A DNA stretch of 64,000 nucleotides from Sitta carolinensis (lineage: Eukaryota; Chordata; Aves; Passeriformes; Sittidae), in NCBI GenBank assembly GCA_032173965.1, contig CM063283.1, positions 84,278,243 through 84,342,242 of the forward strand, read 5' to 3'. A model generated the notes under the pieces. That model did no database searches and was not told the DNA's origin. It was given only the letters and a program-made list of their open reading frames with translations. Position 1 is the stretch's first letter, and every line of letters begins with the position of its first letter. Made by a program: the position numbers and the translations under genes. This document shows, one piece after another, positions 1 through 14,333 of this stretch.

Positions 1-739
1 TGTAGATTTCATTTAAGTAACTGAACACAAGTGTGTTTTTGCATTTGTGGGTACAATTACAAGCTAAGGGCACATTCCAGCTCTGTCTCAAAGGGAAGGC
101 ACCAGGTCCTGCATTCATCCACAGCAGATGGATGGTTGAATTTCTGTGATCTGAGACCACTGGACACACATCATTAGGTGTCAGTAAACATGATGAAAGG
201 AATCAATATGTCCAGCAACAAATTATCAGAAAACTGGCTTTCAAGACCCTCGCTGCACGAAGTAGTCCCTTATACTGTCATGAAATTCCCAGCTCCCTGG
301 CAGCAGAATAGTGATTCAGCATTCCTGGAAGCTGTCAGGCTGAGAGGACACCTGCCAATCCTACAGACTGCCCTGCTCCAGTGAGCTGTGGCACCTAGAT
401 CTGTGCCTGAGCCCATCAGTTGTGGAATCACTTCTGTGTCTTCAACCAGCAATCCCATGCATGTGTTAACACAGCAGAAAAACCAGGAGGGAGTACCCTG
501 TCAACATCATGTTTGGCATATTCAATGAGGTTTAAATTGCTGATTCAATCCAGGTGGCTAAAGACTTCAGCTCTGGGGTTTGTACAGTTTGGCAAGACCT
601 GTAAACTTTAGACTGTTGTGTGGAAGTGAGTGGCAATGCTGTATCCTCCTCAAACAGGTTAAAGATTATCAAAGCCTGAATTGTGCCTCATTGAGGAGGG
701 CTGAGGAAATAGTTCCGGCCTGGGGAAGCATAGCTAGCA

Positions 740-787
740 CAAGCACATCACAATATATGATGCCAAGCACTTCACAATATATGTGGC
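740..787. repeat. Two-copy 24-bp tandem duplication
   Basis: Two adjacent 24-base units, 740-763 and 764-787, differ at only a few bases. Both contain the core TCACAATATATG. They are flanked by TAGCTAGC on the left (731-738) and GGCTAGCT on the right (790-797), so the whole block is bounded by short inverted repeats. It lies in intron sequence with no coding signal. Confidence 0.75.
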
Positions 788-3700
788 ATGGCTAGCTCAG
801 CATACCCTGCTTTACTTAGGAAATTAGTTTTCATGTAGATACTTGCAGTCAGCTTTGTAGACACCTAGCACACTTTGGATTTTCGCCCAGTCTCCTTCCA
901 TATCTTGGTTCTCCGTATCATAAGATGATTATGGAACTTTTCTATCTCAGAAGTGTGCTCAGAAAAATGTGGAAAAATATTTTTTAAAAATAAATTTCAG
1001 ATCACAAGGTTCCAAGCTACAATAGCTGTGAGGTCCATAGTAAATTGCAAGGGTTAAACTGAGGTCAGTGACAAAAAGCTCATTCATTCCAATGAAAACA
1101 GGACTGGTTCTCAAGGAGTCAAGTATTGAAAGAGAACTTGTTAGAAAACCACATGTGATTACCTCCCCTCTCTTAAAATAGCTGAGAAAGCAGGAAATAT
1201 CTAAGCTTGGGTTCCTACATCAACTAAGTTGTAGGCAAAGTGCACACTTGCAAGTAAGAAGTCTTCAGCAGCTGCAGCATCACAGAACCTCTCTGTAACA
1301 GCACCCCATACACTATCCAGCAGAATGTTTGCCATCATCATTAAAATCCTGGCCAAAAACCTCTCTAAGCATACTGTTAATTCATGCAGAAGCATTAGCT
1401 TTCACACTCCATACTAGTAGGGATAGGCTCCTACTGATTCTTGAAGGTATTGCCTTGCTGAGAGGCACTCAGCAGTGGGATAGAGGGATATGCTTGGAAA
1501 ATGTTGAATGAATAGTAGGACCACAGGCAAGTCCTCCAAGAAGGTGGAGCCTGTCTGTTGGACTGAAGTTCACTTCCTATCTGGATACGTCTTAAGTTGT
1601 CACAACTGGAGAGAACTTATTGTTAGATCTCATAAAATACTTCGGATCACCAAAATTTTCTTGCACGTAGTGCTAACCTTTTTGCCAAGTCTCAGAGAAG
1701 CTTATTCCCAAGTCTCTTACAGGACCTGCATCCCAACCTGTTCATGCATTGGCTGAGAATGCTTTTACATTTTTGTATTAACACTTTTCTCAGGAGAGCA
1801 AGTCTCAGTTATGTTTACAGCTGTTTGGCTCTGCGTCATTCTGCAGCCCTGTTGTTCATGCAGGAAAGCAAACAAATAAATTATATAGTCCTGATCCTCT
1901 CTTTTCCACACTGCTAAACACTTTTCCCACTTCCCTTACAGAATGACATGCCTTGTCATGCGGCTTATCACAGGACAAAAAACAGATTTTTGGAAGCTTT
2001 CTTTTTTTCAAAGTATCAGCTGTTAATAGCTGTCTTTGAATAATGTCTCTGTATCAGTATCTCAAGATAGATTCAAAAGAAAGTTTTACAAAGGTTGGCT
2101 TGTCTGTGCTTCATATATGAGCTAACTGATAACTTTGGAGCACATGCCTGTGAAGCAGGTCAGTGAAGGATAACTATTTCTATATCTGTCACTCAGCTGG
2201 GCATGGGAATGGAGTGGGGGTGGCAGCAGGAGCTGTTGTTTTAAGATAATGATATGCTTTCTTGATTCTGTTGCTGCCCTGTGTGCACCCACACAATTTA
2301 CAGCCCCTCAGGTCTGTGCTGAGCTCTCAAGAGACAGCCTGATTGCCAGTTTGGGGTCACTGAAGTGGTGTGTGTACTGGACACTACATTTTCTCCAAAG
2401 GCCAACAAGGCCAGCACTGTTATGTTGGGTACGACTCTCCTCTGGAAAAGCTGCTGTTCCTTCAGCATGCTCTGAAGGATCTTTGTGTATTTCTTTTCAG
2501 CAGTACCAGCATATAAGGTCCATAGTCTATGAGATGAAAATGCCTTATAGTCTTCCTCTTCCAAACCTTTGTTCAGAAAAGTAACTTAGCTTTTTAGCCT
2601 GACTCTTGAAGAAGCAATAAGAAATTATAAAAGCGCTTCTGTATCCTTGTCTCCAGTGCTTTGCAGGCATTATTTTACGCTGAACATATGCTCAGAAGGT
2701 CCAGGATCAGCATTTGTGGGCTTGGATTGCATCTCCCCACTTGTGAATTCCAGGAAACTGTTTTCTTTTATAGTGCAAGTGACCATAAATACTGCTTATT
2801 TTGTTGCTGCTTTGAATTGTCTGAGTAATTTATAGTAGACTGGGAACACACTGCTTGTTAAGCTTGCATGTTGTTAACAAATGCAGTCTCTCAAACATAA
2901 ACCTGTACTTTGTGTACATGATTCTACACCTTATCAATGCACAAGCTGTGAGAAGAGTCACAGATACATTTCTCTGGCTTCCATGTCTGGAGACACCAGT
3001 CTGAATTATACCTTGTTGTTGTAGACTTAAAATAGTCAAGAAAAAAGAAAATCACTGAGTGAGTAGATTAAAAAAAGAAAAAAAAAAAAAGAAAACAGGA
3101 GATTTTACAAAGGCCTTGACATTTTTTCCTCTGAGACTTTAAATACTGTGTTCTTGTTATTCTGCTACTACAGCAACAGGATGTGTTAGAAATGTTTAAA
3201 ATAGACAGAAACTTACTTCTGCATGCTATGTCTTTAAAACAAACAGGATAGTCGACTGTCTTCACCCTGAAATACTCTTCAGGTTCATGTGTGCAGCATG
3301 ACTCACTGACAAGTGCAGCTAGGAGAAGCAGTATGCTAAACCCCACTGTTTGTGGTCTTACAGTGTTAGCTGGGACCAGTAAACATCTCTTGGAAAAAAA
3401 ACCCACCAGACCAACTCTTTGTAGGTATTTTGCCCATTTCCTTTTAATTTCAAACCCACCCTCACTGCTGCCAAGTCACAGCGACCATTTCTGGGGCACT
3501 GGATCTAACAGGAGACACAGTAGGCAGGAGGAATCAATGTGTTTTCTGTGCTACTCTGCAAGCTGCCCTGCCACCACACCCTCTGCAGTTGCTTATGGAA
3601 TGTTTTCCATCCATCTGAGACGTCATGTCAGCCGCTCTTCAGAGAGTGGATAAGCAGATACAGCTTGGGCTGTGAGAGCTCAAAACTCCCTTTCAGATTT

Positions 3701-6700
3701 CATAAACTTGATTTAGGATATTATGATAGTATGAATCTAGACTCATGAAAAACATTTACATTTCCGTGCTCCACTGTTTTTGCTCAGTATGCCTTTTAAC
3801 AAAATCCACAAAGACTCACTGTGGATTCTGGAGCAGCTTATGGTTTATTAACACTGCCCCTGTCCTGGATGTTTATGTGGAAAGCTTTCAGCTGAAAGCT
3901 AAGCTAAATGTAGCAGCCTCCCTCCCCTGTGAGAAGGTGCATGTATCCCTGTGGGGGCTGGGATTCATTTTTTTGCTTCTCATTTTCTTCTAAGAGTAGA
4001 ACTTCTTTCAAAACAAACTTATTACTAACATGATTAAACAGGTTTAGATAAGCCTTGCAAATTACTTTGTGACTGCTTATTTACTTCGTCTGAAAAGCAC
4101 ATCTGAATTTGGTGTCCGTGTGTTTGGGAGGTTCATTTGCATGCAGACTAGTACCAAAATAAATGATGGATCTGATTGCCTCGCAAGTCAGTTTGTGAAC
4201 ACTTCTGGAATATGTATAAATGCAGAGCCTATTCTTACTGCAGGCATATATTTTCATCAGTCCCAGCCTGGAAGTTGAGCTAAATTGACAGATCCAGCTT
4301 TCATTCCAGCCCTTCCTGCTCTTGCACTGTGCTGGAAATACGCTGGGTACAGCTGGACTTAGAGAAACAGTCCCACAGCTGCCTGTTCCAAGCATTAAGC
4401 CGTTTATACAATTTATTTTTTTCCTTGTGAGTCCCAGGCAGAAGCTGGCCCAGAAGAGAAGATTGTTTTCTAGAAGGGCTGCACTGTAAGCCTGACTTTG
4501 TGTCTCTAGGCTGCTCTGTGTATGAGGTACTTTGGCAAGGGCAGCTCATGCTGATTGCATGTAAACAGCTCACAGAGCAGCCTTGGGATCTCAGTGAGAT
4601 GTTGCTTTTGCATTCAGTTTTTGCTCACTCAAGAAAAATAAAAAATAATAAAAAAAAAAATTTCAAATGTTAGTTTAGCCTAAACTAAGATTTCTCATGC
4701 AGCAATCTGCAATTGTCTAAACTAGCCCAGTTTGAGAGAACAGTTGAAGTTAAACCAGCTCAACTTCCAGCAGACTAGTTTTCATCTTAACCTGTTGATA
4801 TGAGCTTCTTATCTAAAAAGAGTCTGAATGAGTCTTCTAAAGCAAGACAAGAGGTATAGCTATATTCTCCCTGTTGTTTCTTGTCTTACTAGTAGCCGCA
4901 GGCAATCATCCACCTGCAATTAGTGGGAATAGTACACTATTATAATCAAATAGTTGGGAATTAATCAGCATACTCACTGTTTTTGACTCAGTGTTGTTTT
5001 GACTGTGAGTACTTCAATAAGGTAGAATCAGGCCACAATAATGGCAACTGCCTTTCTAGTATCTCTTGTGGGTTATCCCTTGTGCATTTCTTTTTTGCAG
5101 TATTTTGAGAAGGTTCAGAAGGTGATGAAAATTGGCTTGAAAATTCTATATGTGCCCATGTTAAAACATCAGATTAGTGCTCCATCCCACAGGTGTTGCC
5201 AAAATTAATTTTCCCAAGGGAAAAGGAAGTTGTAAAAAATGAATCAAACAAGCAAAAGTAAACAATGGTTTTTGCTCTGCACTACCAGAATATTAAATTA
5301 AAACCTATTATTTTTTAGTTTCACAGTTTAGCTGAAGGTTTTAGAGAAAAAAAGTCTCGTAAAAAGACTTGCATTTGTCAGTTGAAAATGCAAGCATGTC
5401 ACACCCTGAGAAGGACTTTAGTCTGAGGTTATGCCTTGAACATTCAGTAGATTTCTTTGATAGGGGTGAGTTGTTGCAAAAATCTCTACACCTATATTGT
5501 TGTATCTTTTTTGGGGTATTATCTTGTTCAGAGATTACTTGGGTGGAAACTGTGGACATGTCTAGTTAAAGATGAAGCAACCGCTGTCTCTCTAACAGAG
5601 AAACAGACATACAACAGATGGGTGCAGAGAATGACCCAAGTTGGTGCTGTGGCAAACTCTGTCTGAGCTAAACATGCTAAAGGAAGGCAGTTTTTCACTC
5701 CACACCTAACCATGGCACACAGTCAGCAGTTCCACACTGGGAGGCATAGGGAAGTAAAAAAACTCCAGAATGATGGTTCACTTCCTCCTTGGTCAGCTTT
5801 GGACATGATTATAATCTCCTTCTAGTTTCCATTGTGCAGGTGTCCAGGCCACAAGTTTGCATTTTGAGAGAGCTTTATTAGAGAGACAAAGAATTTGAAT
5901 AACTGTAAGAGAAGATTTTGTATATACTAATGTAAGCAATAGCAGGGAGGGGAAGAGTAGAGAAGGAGTCCTGAGAGTCTGAAGAGTGCTGAGTAGTTGA
6001 CTTTTGCTGTTGGCATTAGTTGTTTGGGTTTGTGTTTAAATGTAGGTTAAATTGATGAATCTGAGTTTGAGTGTCATGGCTGTAAAGGACCTCTCATCAC
6101 TAGGGTAATCCTTGCAGCACTGATGGAACAGTGGTAAATCTATGTAAGGAAATGTATTATGCCAGTGCTTGTGCTGCATCAAAGCTCTGTAGAGGGAGGA
6201 AATTTCATTCTGTGTATCAATAACCCAGGATTTCTTCATTTTGCTGTTTCTGTGAAAAAGTATTAGAAAACAAAAGGGCATTTCAGGTCCATAGAGAAAA
6301 TAAAATGCTATACTGCTTTCCTGTTATAGAAAAGTAAACATTTACATTTAAAGCAAGTTAAGATATTTTCTTTTTTTTTTTGTCTTGACTTTTCTGATAC
6401 AGCCTAATTCTATTTTACTGAATAAATGTTTATTTCTAGAACTGTTTATTCCTTAGCTATTCATTGGCCTGAGAACAGGAAATACCTGGAATATATGTTC
6501 TTGGAAATGAGTTTTTGTAATATAACACTGAGAACTCATGATTTTGGAGCCAGGATTTTCGAGCTGAAAAAACATCATATTACACTGGTCTCTGAAACCA
6601 CAACCCCAGATGGCAGTATCAGTGGTTAAAGATGGAAAGACCTTCTTTTCCAGGGCAGAAGGGTTCACAGTATTGAGCCCAATTACATTGGTATGGTCTC

Positions 6701-7021
6701 ACTTTCCTTTCAAAATACAAGTGGAGAAGGGGTCTGCTTTTCTGCTGGAAAAGGCAGAGGAACAGTATGAGGAGCTCCTGTATTTATTTCAGTATCAAGG
6801 ATGTGAACTCTCATCCCACTTCTCTTTTCTCCACCTGCTGCTGCCCTCCAAGTCTTTTACACAGTTTAGTGGTGATAAGCCATGGCGGTCATTAGAAATT
6901 TGCATTGAAATAAATGTTACTTACATTGGAAGTGGTTGGCTGTATGTCTCCATAGTGCTATTTCAATGAAACCATGAACTGTTCTGTGTTCATGCTGTGC
7001 TTCTGTGATCTAATTTGACAG

Positions 7022-7057
7022 GTCATATACATATGCATATACATATTCATGTATGTT
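7022..7057. repeat. TA/CA-rich simple repeat
   Basis: A degenerate run of CATATA and CATATG-like units in intron sequence. It is an imperfect microsatellite with no other signal. Confidence 0.6.
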
Positions 7058-10000
7058 TGATTTCCACAGTTATCTGAACAAAGCATACACACTACTGAAG
7101 ACAAGACTATGGAGGAGCCATTGTGCTTGCCTGAAGTATGAGGCTGTCTAGAGAGCTAAAAAGGGAAGAAAACCTTAGTCTTTGCCAATAACTATATATT
7201 TTCATTCCCCTCAGCTCTTTTGCCAGTTTTGGAACTGACAAGGCCATTTGAGTTTCCTTTCTTAAGATTCATGTAATCAGCTGGTGTCTGAAAAATAAAA
7301 CACCCTTGTATTCCTTGAGAAGGTGTTCTTCATTTTGCTGGTGGTGGCTTTAACATGTTGATTGCAAAGGAGCTTTCTCAGTAGAATAGGTAGTAGATGA
7401 AAAATGGACCAGAGGGGAAGCTGTTAACCAAAGTGTTCTGCAGCCATCCCAACTTCCCCTCTGTTCTGAGTATGCCAACCACAGCCTGCTGGCCTCAGAC
7501 TGACTGTTAATCTTCACAGCTGCACGTCCACCCTCTCCACAGAGCTAAGAGGCAAGAACAGAAACAGCTGGGATTAAGCAGAGAAGGTTCACTCCATGTT
7601 TGCAGCAGGGCAGGCATGTGATGGTAAATATCAATAAAAAATACGAATCCAAGCAAAGACAGCATGCCAGTGTCCAGTTTAGGGAGTTTTTACTTGATTT
7701 TAACACCTTCTCATGCTGGAGATACTCTTGTAAAGGGTGACAAAACTGTGATAGTGTTGATATAAATGCTGCCCTGTAGTATTTGGAATAAAAGGTGTCC
7801 TTTCTTAAGACTGCTTCTTTCCCTCTGTGCTCCCCTTCAGTTGCCAGGGGCTGGAGTCTCTCAGTTCCTTAGGCAATTGCTTTGTGTTACGGGTTCCCCT
7901 CACATCCTAGAGACATTTCTTAAACATGATACGTTGTAAGGTAAAGCTGCTTTAATCCAGATTCCCTGTCTTCAAGCAAGATAGGGTCATCAAGCTTTGG
8001 TATGTTTTAACTGCATCCTGACACAACAGCTGCTACTGTTAGGTTTTACTGTTCACAAGAAAACCCCTGCATTACCAACCACTCTCTTTCCTGTCAGGAC
8101 TCTGACATTTTGGGTTTTATTTGTGGAATGATGTAAGAGCAGTGCTTGGCATTTCTCTCTTCTGGGTGAAGGATTTTAGTGTCCTTCCCATCGCCATTTC
8201 TTCTGGCAGAAGAACTTCATCCCACAAGAAGTCAGACTGTCCAGCAGTGTGGACTGGAGCAGGAGCAGGACAAGGTATATTCAGAAGCTGACCTGAGCTG
8301 TTGTGTTACTACTTTAAAATGACTGTGCAATGTTTTTGCCACTAATCAACTGAAGTTTTCTTCCAGCACTTAAGATACTGAGCTGAAAGACTGCTAGAAA
8401 TCTTTCCAGAAAGGAGAAAGCACTGGAGAGGTGGGAGAGTTACATCTGTCTGTGAGCGTGAAGCGAAAAGCCTCTGCAGGAGCAGTGTGGGTTGTAAACA
8501 GATTTTTGGGAGTCCTTGAGAGGCTTGGTTTGTGGTTTAGTTGAAGTGCTGAGCTAATACTGAGGTTGGCTCTTACAGACTATGCACCTATTCATTTATT
8601 TCAGTGACTGGCTTTTGGAACAGGCAGATACCAGTTTCTTAATTGTCCAGACCTAGGTCTGTATTTCAGCCTTGACACACAGTGTTTCCTTTCCACTCTT
8701 CAGCACTACTGTAGTCCATAAACGACTTTTTTCACACCACCATTATTTTCAGTGCATTGCTAAGGATGGCCATCATCCTGAAGGACATTAAAACTTACAT
8801 GTATCTATTTTCAGTGTTGACATATTTTTTGGTACTTTTGTTCCATGATTGACTAATAGTGGTTTCTTCAGCTGGCAGTTATAGAATTATTGAGATCTTC
8901 CTAGGCCTTGCAAGCAATACAATTGCAATTTTCTTTCCTGCAACCTGGATATTGCACTGTTCCCTCATATTATTTTCTTGAAAGAGAAAAACTGTTCAGC
9001 CAGAGGAAGATCAGCCCCCTAAAATGTATTTGATTTGCTCAGTTGTTCTAGTGTTTCTGAATACTGAACATGTGTTACTTTTAAACAAACAATACTGAAA
9101 AAAAAATCCAATTATAGTAGAAGTTTTAAGTTTTTTCTGTGAAAAACTGAGTAGTTCAATTCTGATGTACAGCTGGATCTTCACAGTCCTAAACGGCATA
9201 GACCCAGCTGTTTCTTCCTTTTGGTGTGAATTAGCAGCACAGATAAATTGTGCCATAGAGGCAAATGCAGTTTAGACATGAAAACATTTCACTCTTTCAG
9301 TATATAAACAGTTCATATGCTGTGGATACATAACATTAGTATGTAATTCCAGTTGCACATTAATAAAAGGTCAGATTAATTTTGTATGGTCAAGGCAGGG
9401 TACTACCATAAAAAGCAGTAACAGGATGGACCAATGCAGTAACAAGATGAGTTCTTATTGCACTTAAAATCTTTTAAACTGTAAAAGTTATTTTTCTGGC
9501 TGAGGCAGGTTTTTGTCTATTAAATATTTTCTTTGAGTTGTCCCCGTGACTCCATTTCTCCTTTTTTTGTTTCCTCCAGACATGCACACCAAAACAAATC
9601 CCAGAGCCCTCCTCAGCCCTGCCCTGCAGGGAGAGGTCTGGGCAAGATCCCCAGCACAGCCAGTGAACACAATGGGATAAGTGGGTAGCTGTCACTGTCA
9701 CCCAAGGGCATCCTGGGTACCCACTGCTGTCCTATTGGAAGGATGGGCTGAACATCAAAGTCAGGTTTCTGCAGCAGTAAAGTAAGGCAGATGAATAAAG
9801 GAAAACATTTTAATAACTATGCATTATTAATATCACTAGCAGGCTATTAAATCACCCATACAACAGGCATTTAATGAAGGGAAATATGTTGTTTGAACAT
9901 TGTGTAATTGTCAGACTGACTCATCTGGCATGCTTTGCATCTTGAGCTATGACAGTTTCGTGAGGTTGCCAGCAGAACTGAAAAGGTTGGCATTTCACTG

Positions 10001-13000
10001 GAGGTTCAGTCATCTTACAGCTGAAGCTACAAAGTCATGTTGGAAACAGCTAAATTCAGTCTGCTTTTTTTTGACAAATCTTTATACTGTCTTCATCTGT
10101 CTACCTATTGGTTTCCCACTCTCTAAAGGCATTGCAATTTTCTTCCCCTCAACACTTTGTCTTTTTAGGGTATAAGACAGAGACCAATTATTGCAGATCT
10201 AAGATATTGTTTTATATGGAACCTTTTTTCAGATTTAATAGCCAGTGCACTGTTAAAAGGCTAGTCACAAAATTTTGCATCTGCAATTTAACTTTAATTT
10301 GAAATTCAACTTTGAAGGAATCAATATTTAGTAGGTTTTTGCAGTTTGGCTATGTCTGCATATGTAAGGAAAACAAGCTTTTCCATTGCTGCATTTAGGC
10401 TAAGAATGAATTTCCCGAGGTTTTAAGAAAGTGGAAGAAATAGGATTTATTTATAGGATGTTAAACATTTTCCTAACAAAAGGAGTCCTGAAGAAATTAA
10501 ATACATTCCATGGAATCCCTGAGTATATAAAATACCCAATGTAAGTATCACCATGTGATCTCTTGACAAATTTCACACTTTCAGAAATACCTATGAAGGT
10601 ATTCTGACTTCCTAAGAAGTCAGAGTATTTTTCCAAGAAAAGCAGTGGACTAAAGCTATCTTAGCAAAATGAAAAGTGAAGTCAGGGATTTGATGAAAAT
10701 CAGTTTCTTACTGAATCAAAGCCCTTCTTTTCTTTTGTTTTTCCTTTCCTGTTTTTTTGGGTTTTTTTTTTTCTTCATTTTGATGAGACATAATATGGCA
10801 GAAGAGTTGAGCAAGAAGTGGTTTTTTCTCCTCCAGTGTATCTCAAGCATAATTTAATACTCTTCTGAAGCATAGTAAATTATTAGAGTATGGGTCTGGG
10901 CTCCAGGTTAAGCATTACCTATTGGCAAGACATCCACCTCGAGTGAAAGCAGTAAGTTTTGCTTTACTTTATTTATTTTATGGGGACTTAACCTTAGAAA
11001 TAGTCATGGCAAGTAAAATGTACATTATAGCAAAAGTAGAACTGGTTGTTCAACAGCAATAATGTGACTGACATGAACAGAACTTCGCCCTGGCCTTTGC
11101 TACCCAACAGTTTTGTTAAATACTCTGGGGAACTTATGTGCAATCAGTGAATCTCTCCCCAGTTTTTACCAGCCATAGTCAATCGTTCAGATCGGTGGTG
11201 CACAAGGCACAAGTTTGGGACACCTGCTGAGGTACCAGATAAAAAAAATGATACATGCCCTCAGAAAATTTAAAAAATCACCCAGCTCCTTTTTGTGTAT
11301 GACCCAGCCTTGTTGATGTGCACAGAGGGATGATGAGAACACCACAGAAGTCAAGATTTCAGGAAGATTAGGCACTGGAAAGCCTCATCTCAGATTGCAG
11401 TCTCTCTAGGCATGGAGCTTTTCATCCCTCTTGGTACTGGGACAGCTTTAATGCCTAGCAATTCTCTAAGTGGGAAGTAAGATAGATACACAAAATCAGG
11501 CACATCAGATAACTACTGCACAAAGGTCTGGGCCAGTTCGATGTTTGACCATTCTTTGATCTTGTTTCTTGGGTCTTAACAGTGATGCAGAAATTTAGTG
11601 TAAGAAAAAAATTAAAGGCAGTGGTGGAGATTTTTTTTTTTTCATGGACTTTTACCAAGAAAAAACAGCAAATCTGTGCTCTGTAAAAGCAAAACTTTTG
11701 GCTTTAACTTCTGCCTAACTTCAGCTTCTCTTAGCTGCTAATACGGGAACATCATCGCAGTTTGTGTTTCAATTGCTGCTGAAGTGTGAGTATCAGCATT
11801 AAAAAGAACAAATCTTTGATCATTGTGAAATCTTATATTAAATTTGTGCTTCTTTGTAGCCACTGAAAGCAGTTCACAAACAGGCTGTGTTTAACATATT
11901 TGTTCTTTCTTTTACCAAAAGGTATTTCCACATCAAAACACTGTCATCAGCTGAAATACACAGTTTATATCTGCCCTTCGATTTCACAGGGGAGAGATGG
12001 AGCAGTTTGATTTATTAATAAACCAAAGAGCTTTTGCTGTAAATCAGAATTCATCAGTTTTTTTTCCTTACGTAAACTACTATTCTAATTGGATTTTCAC
12101 TCCCAGATATTATCTAGGTAAAGACAATAATCACATATTTCAAGTTAATTGTAACAGAACACAAATATAAAGACAAATTTAATGGTACAGGACTTTTCAT
12201 TCCAAAACTGAGTCATAAATGAAAAGAAATCAACAAACAGAGGAGGGAGAAAGACAATATTGCCATGGTACTGATGGGGAGGTTGGGTACATTTAGTCCT
12301 CTCTGATCTTGACAAGATTTTTTTTTTTTTGGTGAAGACTTTAAAAGCCTTTAGATTTAAGTGTCCTTTTTTTTATCTTTATTTGTGAAATATAAACCTT
12401 GGTGACAGGTTTTCTTAGCAGAAAGGGAATTCAGCTGTCCAACTACTCTAGAAGATAATGTGTCCAACCACACTCTTCTCTGCTGAGTTCAGCAGCCATA
12501 CAAAACCTGCATTTGATTACATTGTGGTTTTTTATTAGGTGTCTCTAGAATTCCCTCACAGACATTCATCAGAGATGTTAGGATTTATTTCTTGTCTTTT
12601 TTAAGACCACTGAATGAAAATTTGTGCTAAATTGAATGTATTATATATATTTTGTTATAATAAGGAGAAAAGAAATGTTTCCCATTCCATCCAATTTATA
12701 AATGCAGCTCAAGCTACAGTGGTGAATATTTGTAGATTATTTTTCCTATACCTTTTACTTTTTTTTCTTCTGCCAAAGAACATACTGGGGCAAGGAAGGA
12801 AAAATCATCTTCTGGGACAGCAGAGCAGGTGTTATTTCTTGCTAAGGCTCAGGTCTTGACTGCCAGCCTTGATGTAATTCAGGGAGTGATTCTCAGCAAA
12901 GCAGTCTCTACTCAGTGCTATCCTTTGTTTTTACTCCTTTTTTTCCCCCCCTTGTTTACAAGCTGAAATCTGCATGTCAAAGTTTTTCTTTCCTCCACTG

Positions 13001-14247
13001 GGCTGTAGCTGTCTCGAAGTGACAGCCCATTTTCACAGTTCTCTTTATCATCTCCTGTTTCTTGAAAATACAGTAAAGGTTTTCAAAAGTCTCAGACGTG
13101 GGTGGTTTGAATTGTCACCTATATAGTGTAAGTCTGTCTTTCTTCCAGGTGTAACCAGTAGAAAAATGGATGGTGTTGGTTTTGATGCTGACATAATCGT
13201 CTGGTTTCTTTAATCTCTTACTCAAAATCTGGTTTCTTTCAACTGAGTAGAGTCAACATCAAAAATCCCAGGGACACCTGTGTGTTTTAGAGAAACTGGC
13301 ACTAAGATTGTGTCTGTCCTGTGATTACTGGTTCTCAGTCAACCATTCTCACAAGTTTACTCTAAAAAGTAGTGGTTGGGGTCTCCAGTAGCTCGGGAAA
13401 ACCTTTATAAAATGTAACATATGAAGTGCCATCACAATTGAAAGCTTAATAATATGATAATTATTGATTAGTTCTTTTATTCAAATGGTATGCAAAGCAG
13501 CTTTATAAAAGTAGTCCTTGTTGATGGAGATAAACAGCCTTCTCTGCAGCACCAGGATCAGATATGGCTGCTTTTAATGTGGTTTGATCTAGCAAAGAAA
13601 GGAGAACCTTGATTTTTATTTAACAAAATAAAGTAAATCTGCTGTGATACAATGTTTTTCCTCAAACACAACAAGGTGCTAACTACACATAAATAGTCAG
13701 CAACAATATCAGTTTCAGTAATGAGCTAGACAACCAAGAAGGTTTTTAAATGATAATTAAGAAAAAGTTATTCTGGTATATGTGTGTAATTTACTGTAGT
13801 AGATTAATTTATCTCTGTTGGCATAAAGCAATTTAGAAGTCCTAATATTTCAAAAGCTCATATTAGCCTTTTGATAATTGGCAGTATATTGACTTATATT
13901 GTCCTAAATTTTTACTGGCTTCACTGAACATGAAGGATAATGGTAATATTTAAGATCTCGAGATTTTCAAGGTAAACTTAATTTTTTCCACTGCAGACCA
14001 AGTTCATTTGGCATCTTCCAGTTGCAGAACAGAAGTCATCCTTGTAAGGGAGATTTTGGGAGGCATCTTTGGAATTTTTTTTTTTGTGGTCCCTTTGATT
14101 TTCAGTGCCAGTGGTCTGCATCTTTGCTCTCATTGCCTTTGGAAAAACAACTGGACCTTATTATATTATAAAAACTAGAAAAGAAAGTGATTTTGAATAT
14201 AATTTTCAAGTCTTTGCTCTAAATAATGAACACTCTTATTATTCCAG

Positions 14248-14333
14248 GACTCAGAATTTGACCCCTTGAAGTTCACCAGTGTGATCGAATGTGAGAAGCC
14301 AAACAATGACTTAAGTAGGTTTCGAGGTTACAT
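14248..14333 (+). CDS. ATP10A: ATP10A window exon 1 (A domain)
   Basis: The exon encodes residues 1-28 of the visible chain plus two bases of codon 29. It begins with DSEFDPLKF and contains [15 protein letters not shown]. This is the part of the actuator domain that follows the DGES dephosphorylation loop, and the IECExPNNDLxxFxG pattern is a P4-ATPase signature. The acceptor reads ATTCCAG and the donor GTGAGTA. The split codon AT|T (Ile) is completed at 20641, which confirms the next exon. This is the most 5' exon I can support. By comparison with the human layout it is probably exon 3. Confidence 0.93.

Larger units (their letters stand above)
1..14247 (+). other. Intron upstream of the first visible exon (partial)
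   Basis: This is non-coding, AT-rich intronic sequence that ends at the acceptor AG at 14246-14247. I looked for the missing P4-ATPase exons (M1, M2, the DGES loop) and saw no stretch encoding them. The short open frames here show no family motif and have the lengths expected by chance. Contents noted: a duplicated unit at 740-787; A-rich tracts at 3070-3090 and 4631-4662, the latter followed by an 8-bp inverted repeat at 4670-4688; a TA/TG-rich patch at 7022-7057; and a repeated 14-mer at 9415-9428 and 9436-9449 with one mismatch. T-rich tracts occur near 10740-10775 and 12320. No well-preserved interspersed element was recognised. Confidence 0.8.

Noticed and set aside
6610..6969. 119-codon plus-strand open frame in the upstream intron
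   Set aside because: No similarity to the missing P4-ATPase exons (no DGES, no M1/M2 pattern), no splice context and no known domain.
13997..14043. Exon-like segment with CTGCAG before it and GTAAGG after it
   Set aside because: The 47-nt segment does not encode the A-domain residues expected upstream of DSEFDPL and is not in a conserved frame, so it is treated as a pseudo-exon.
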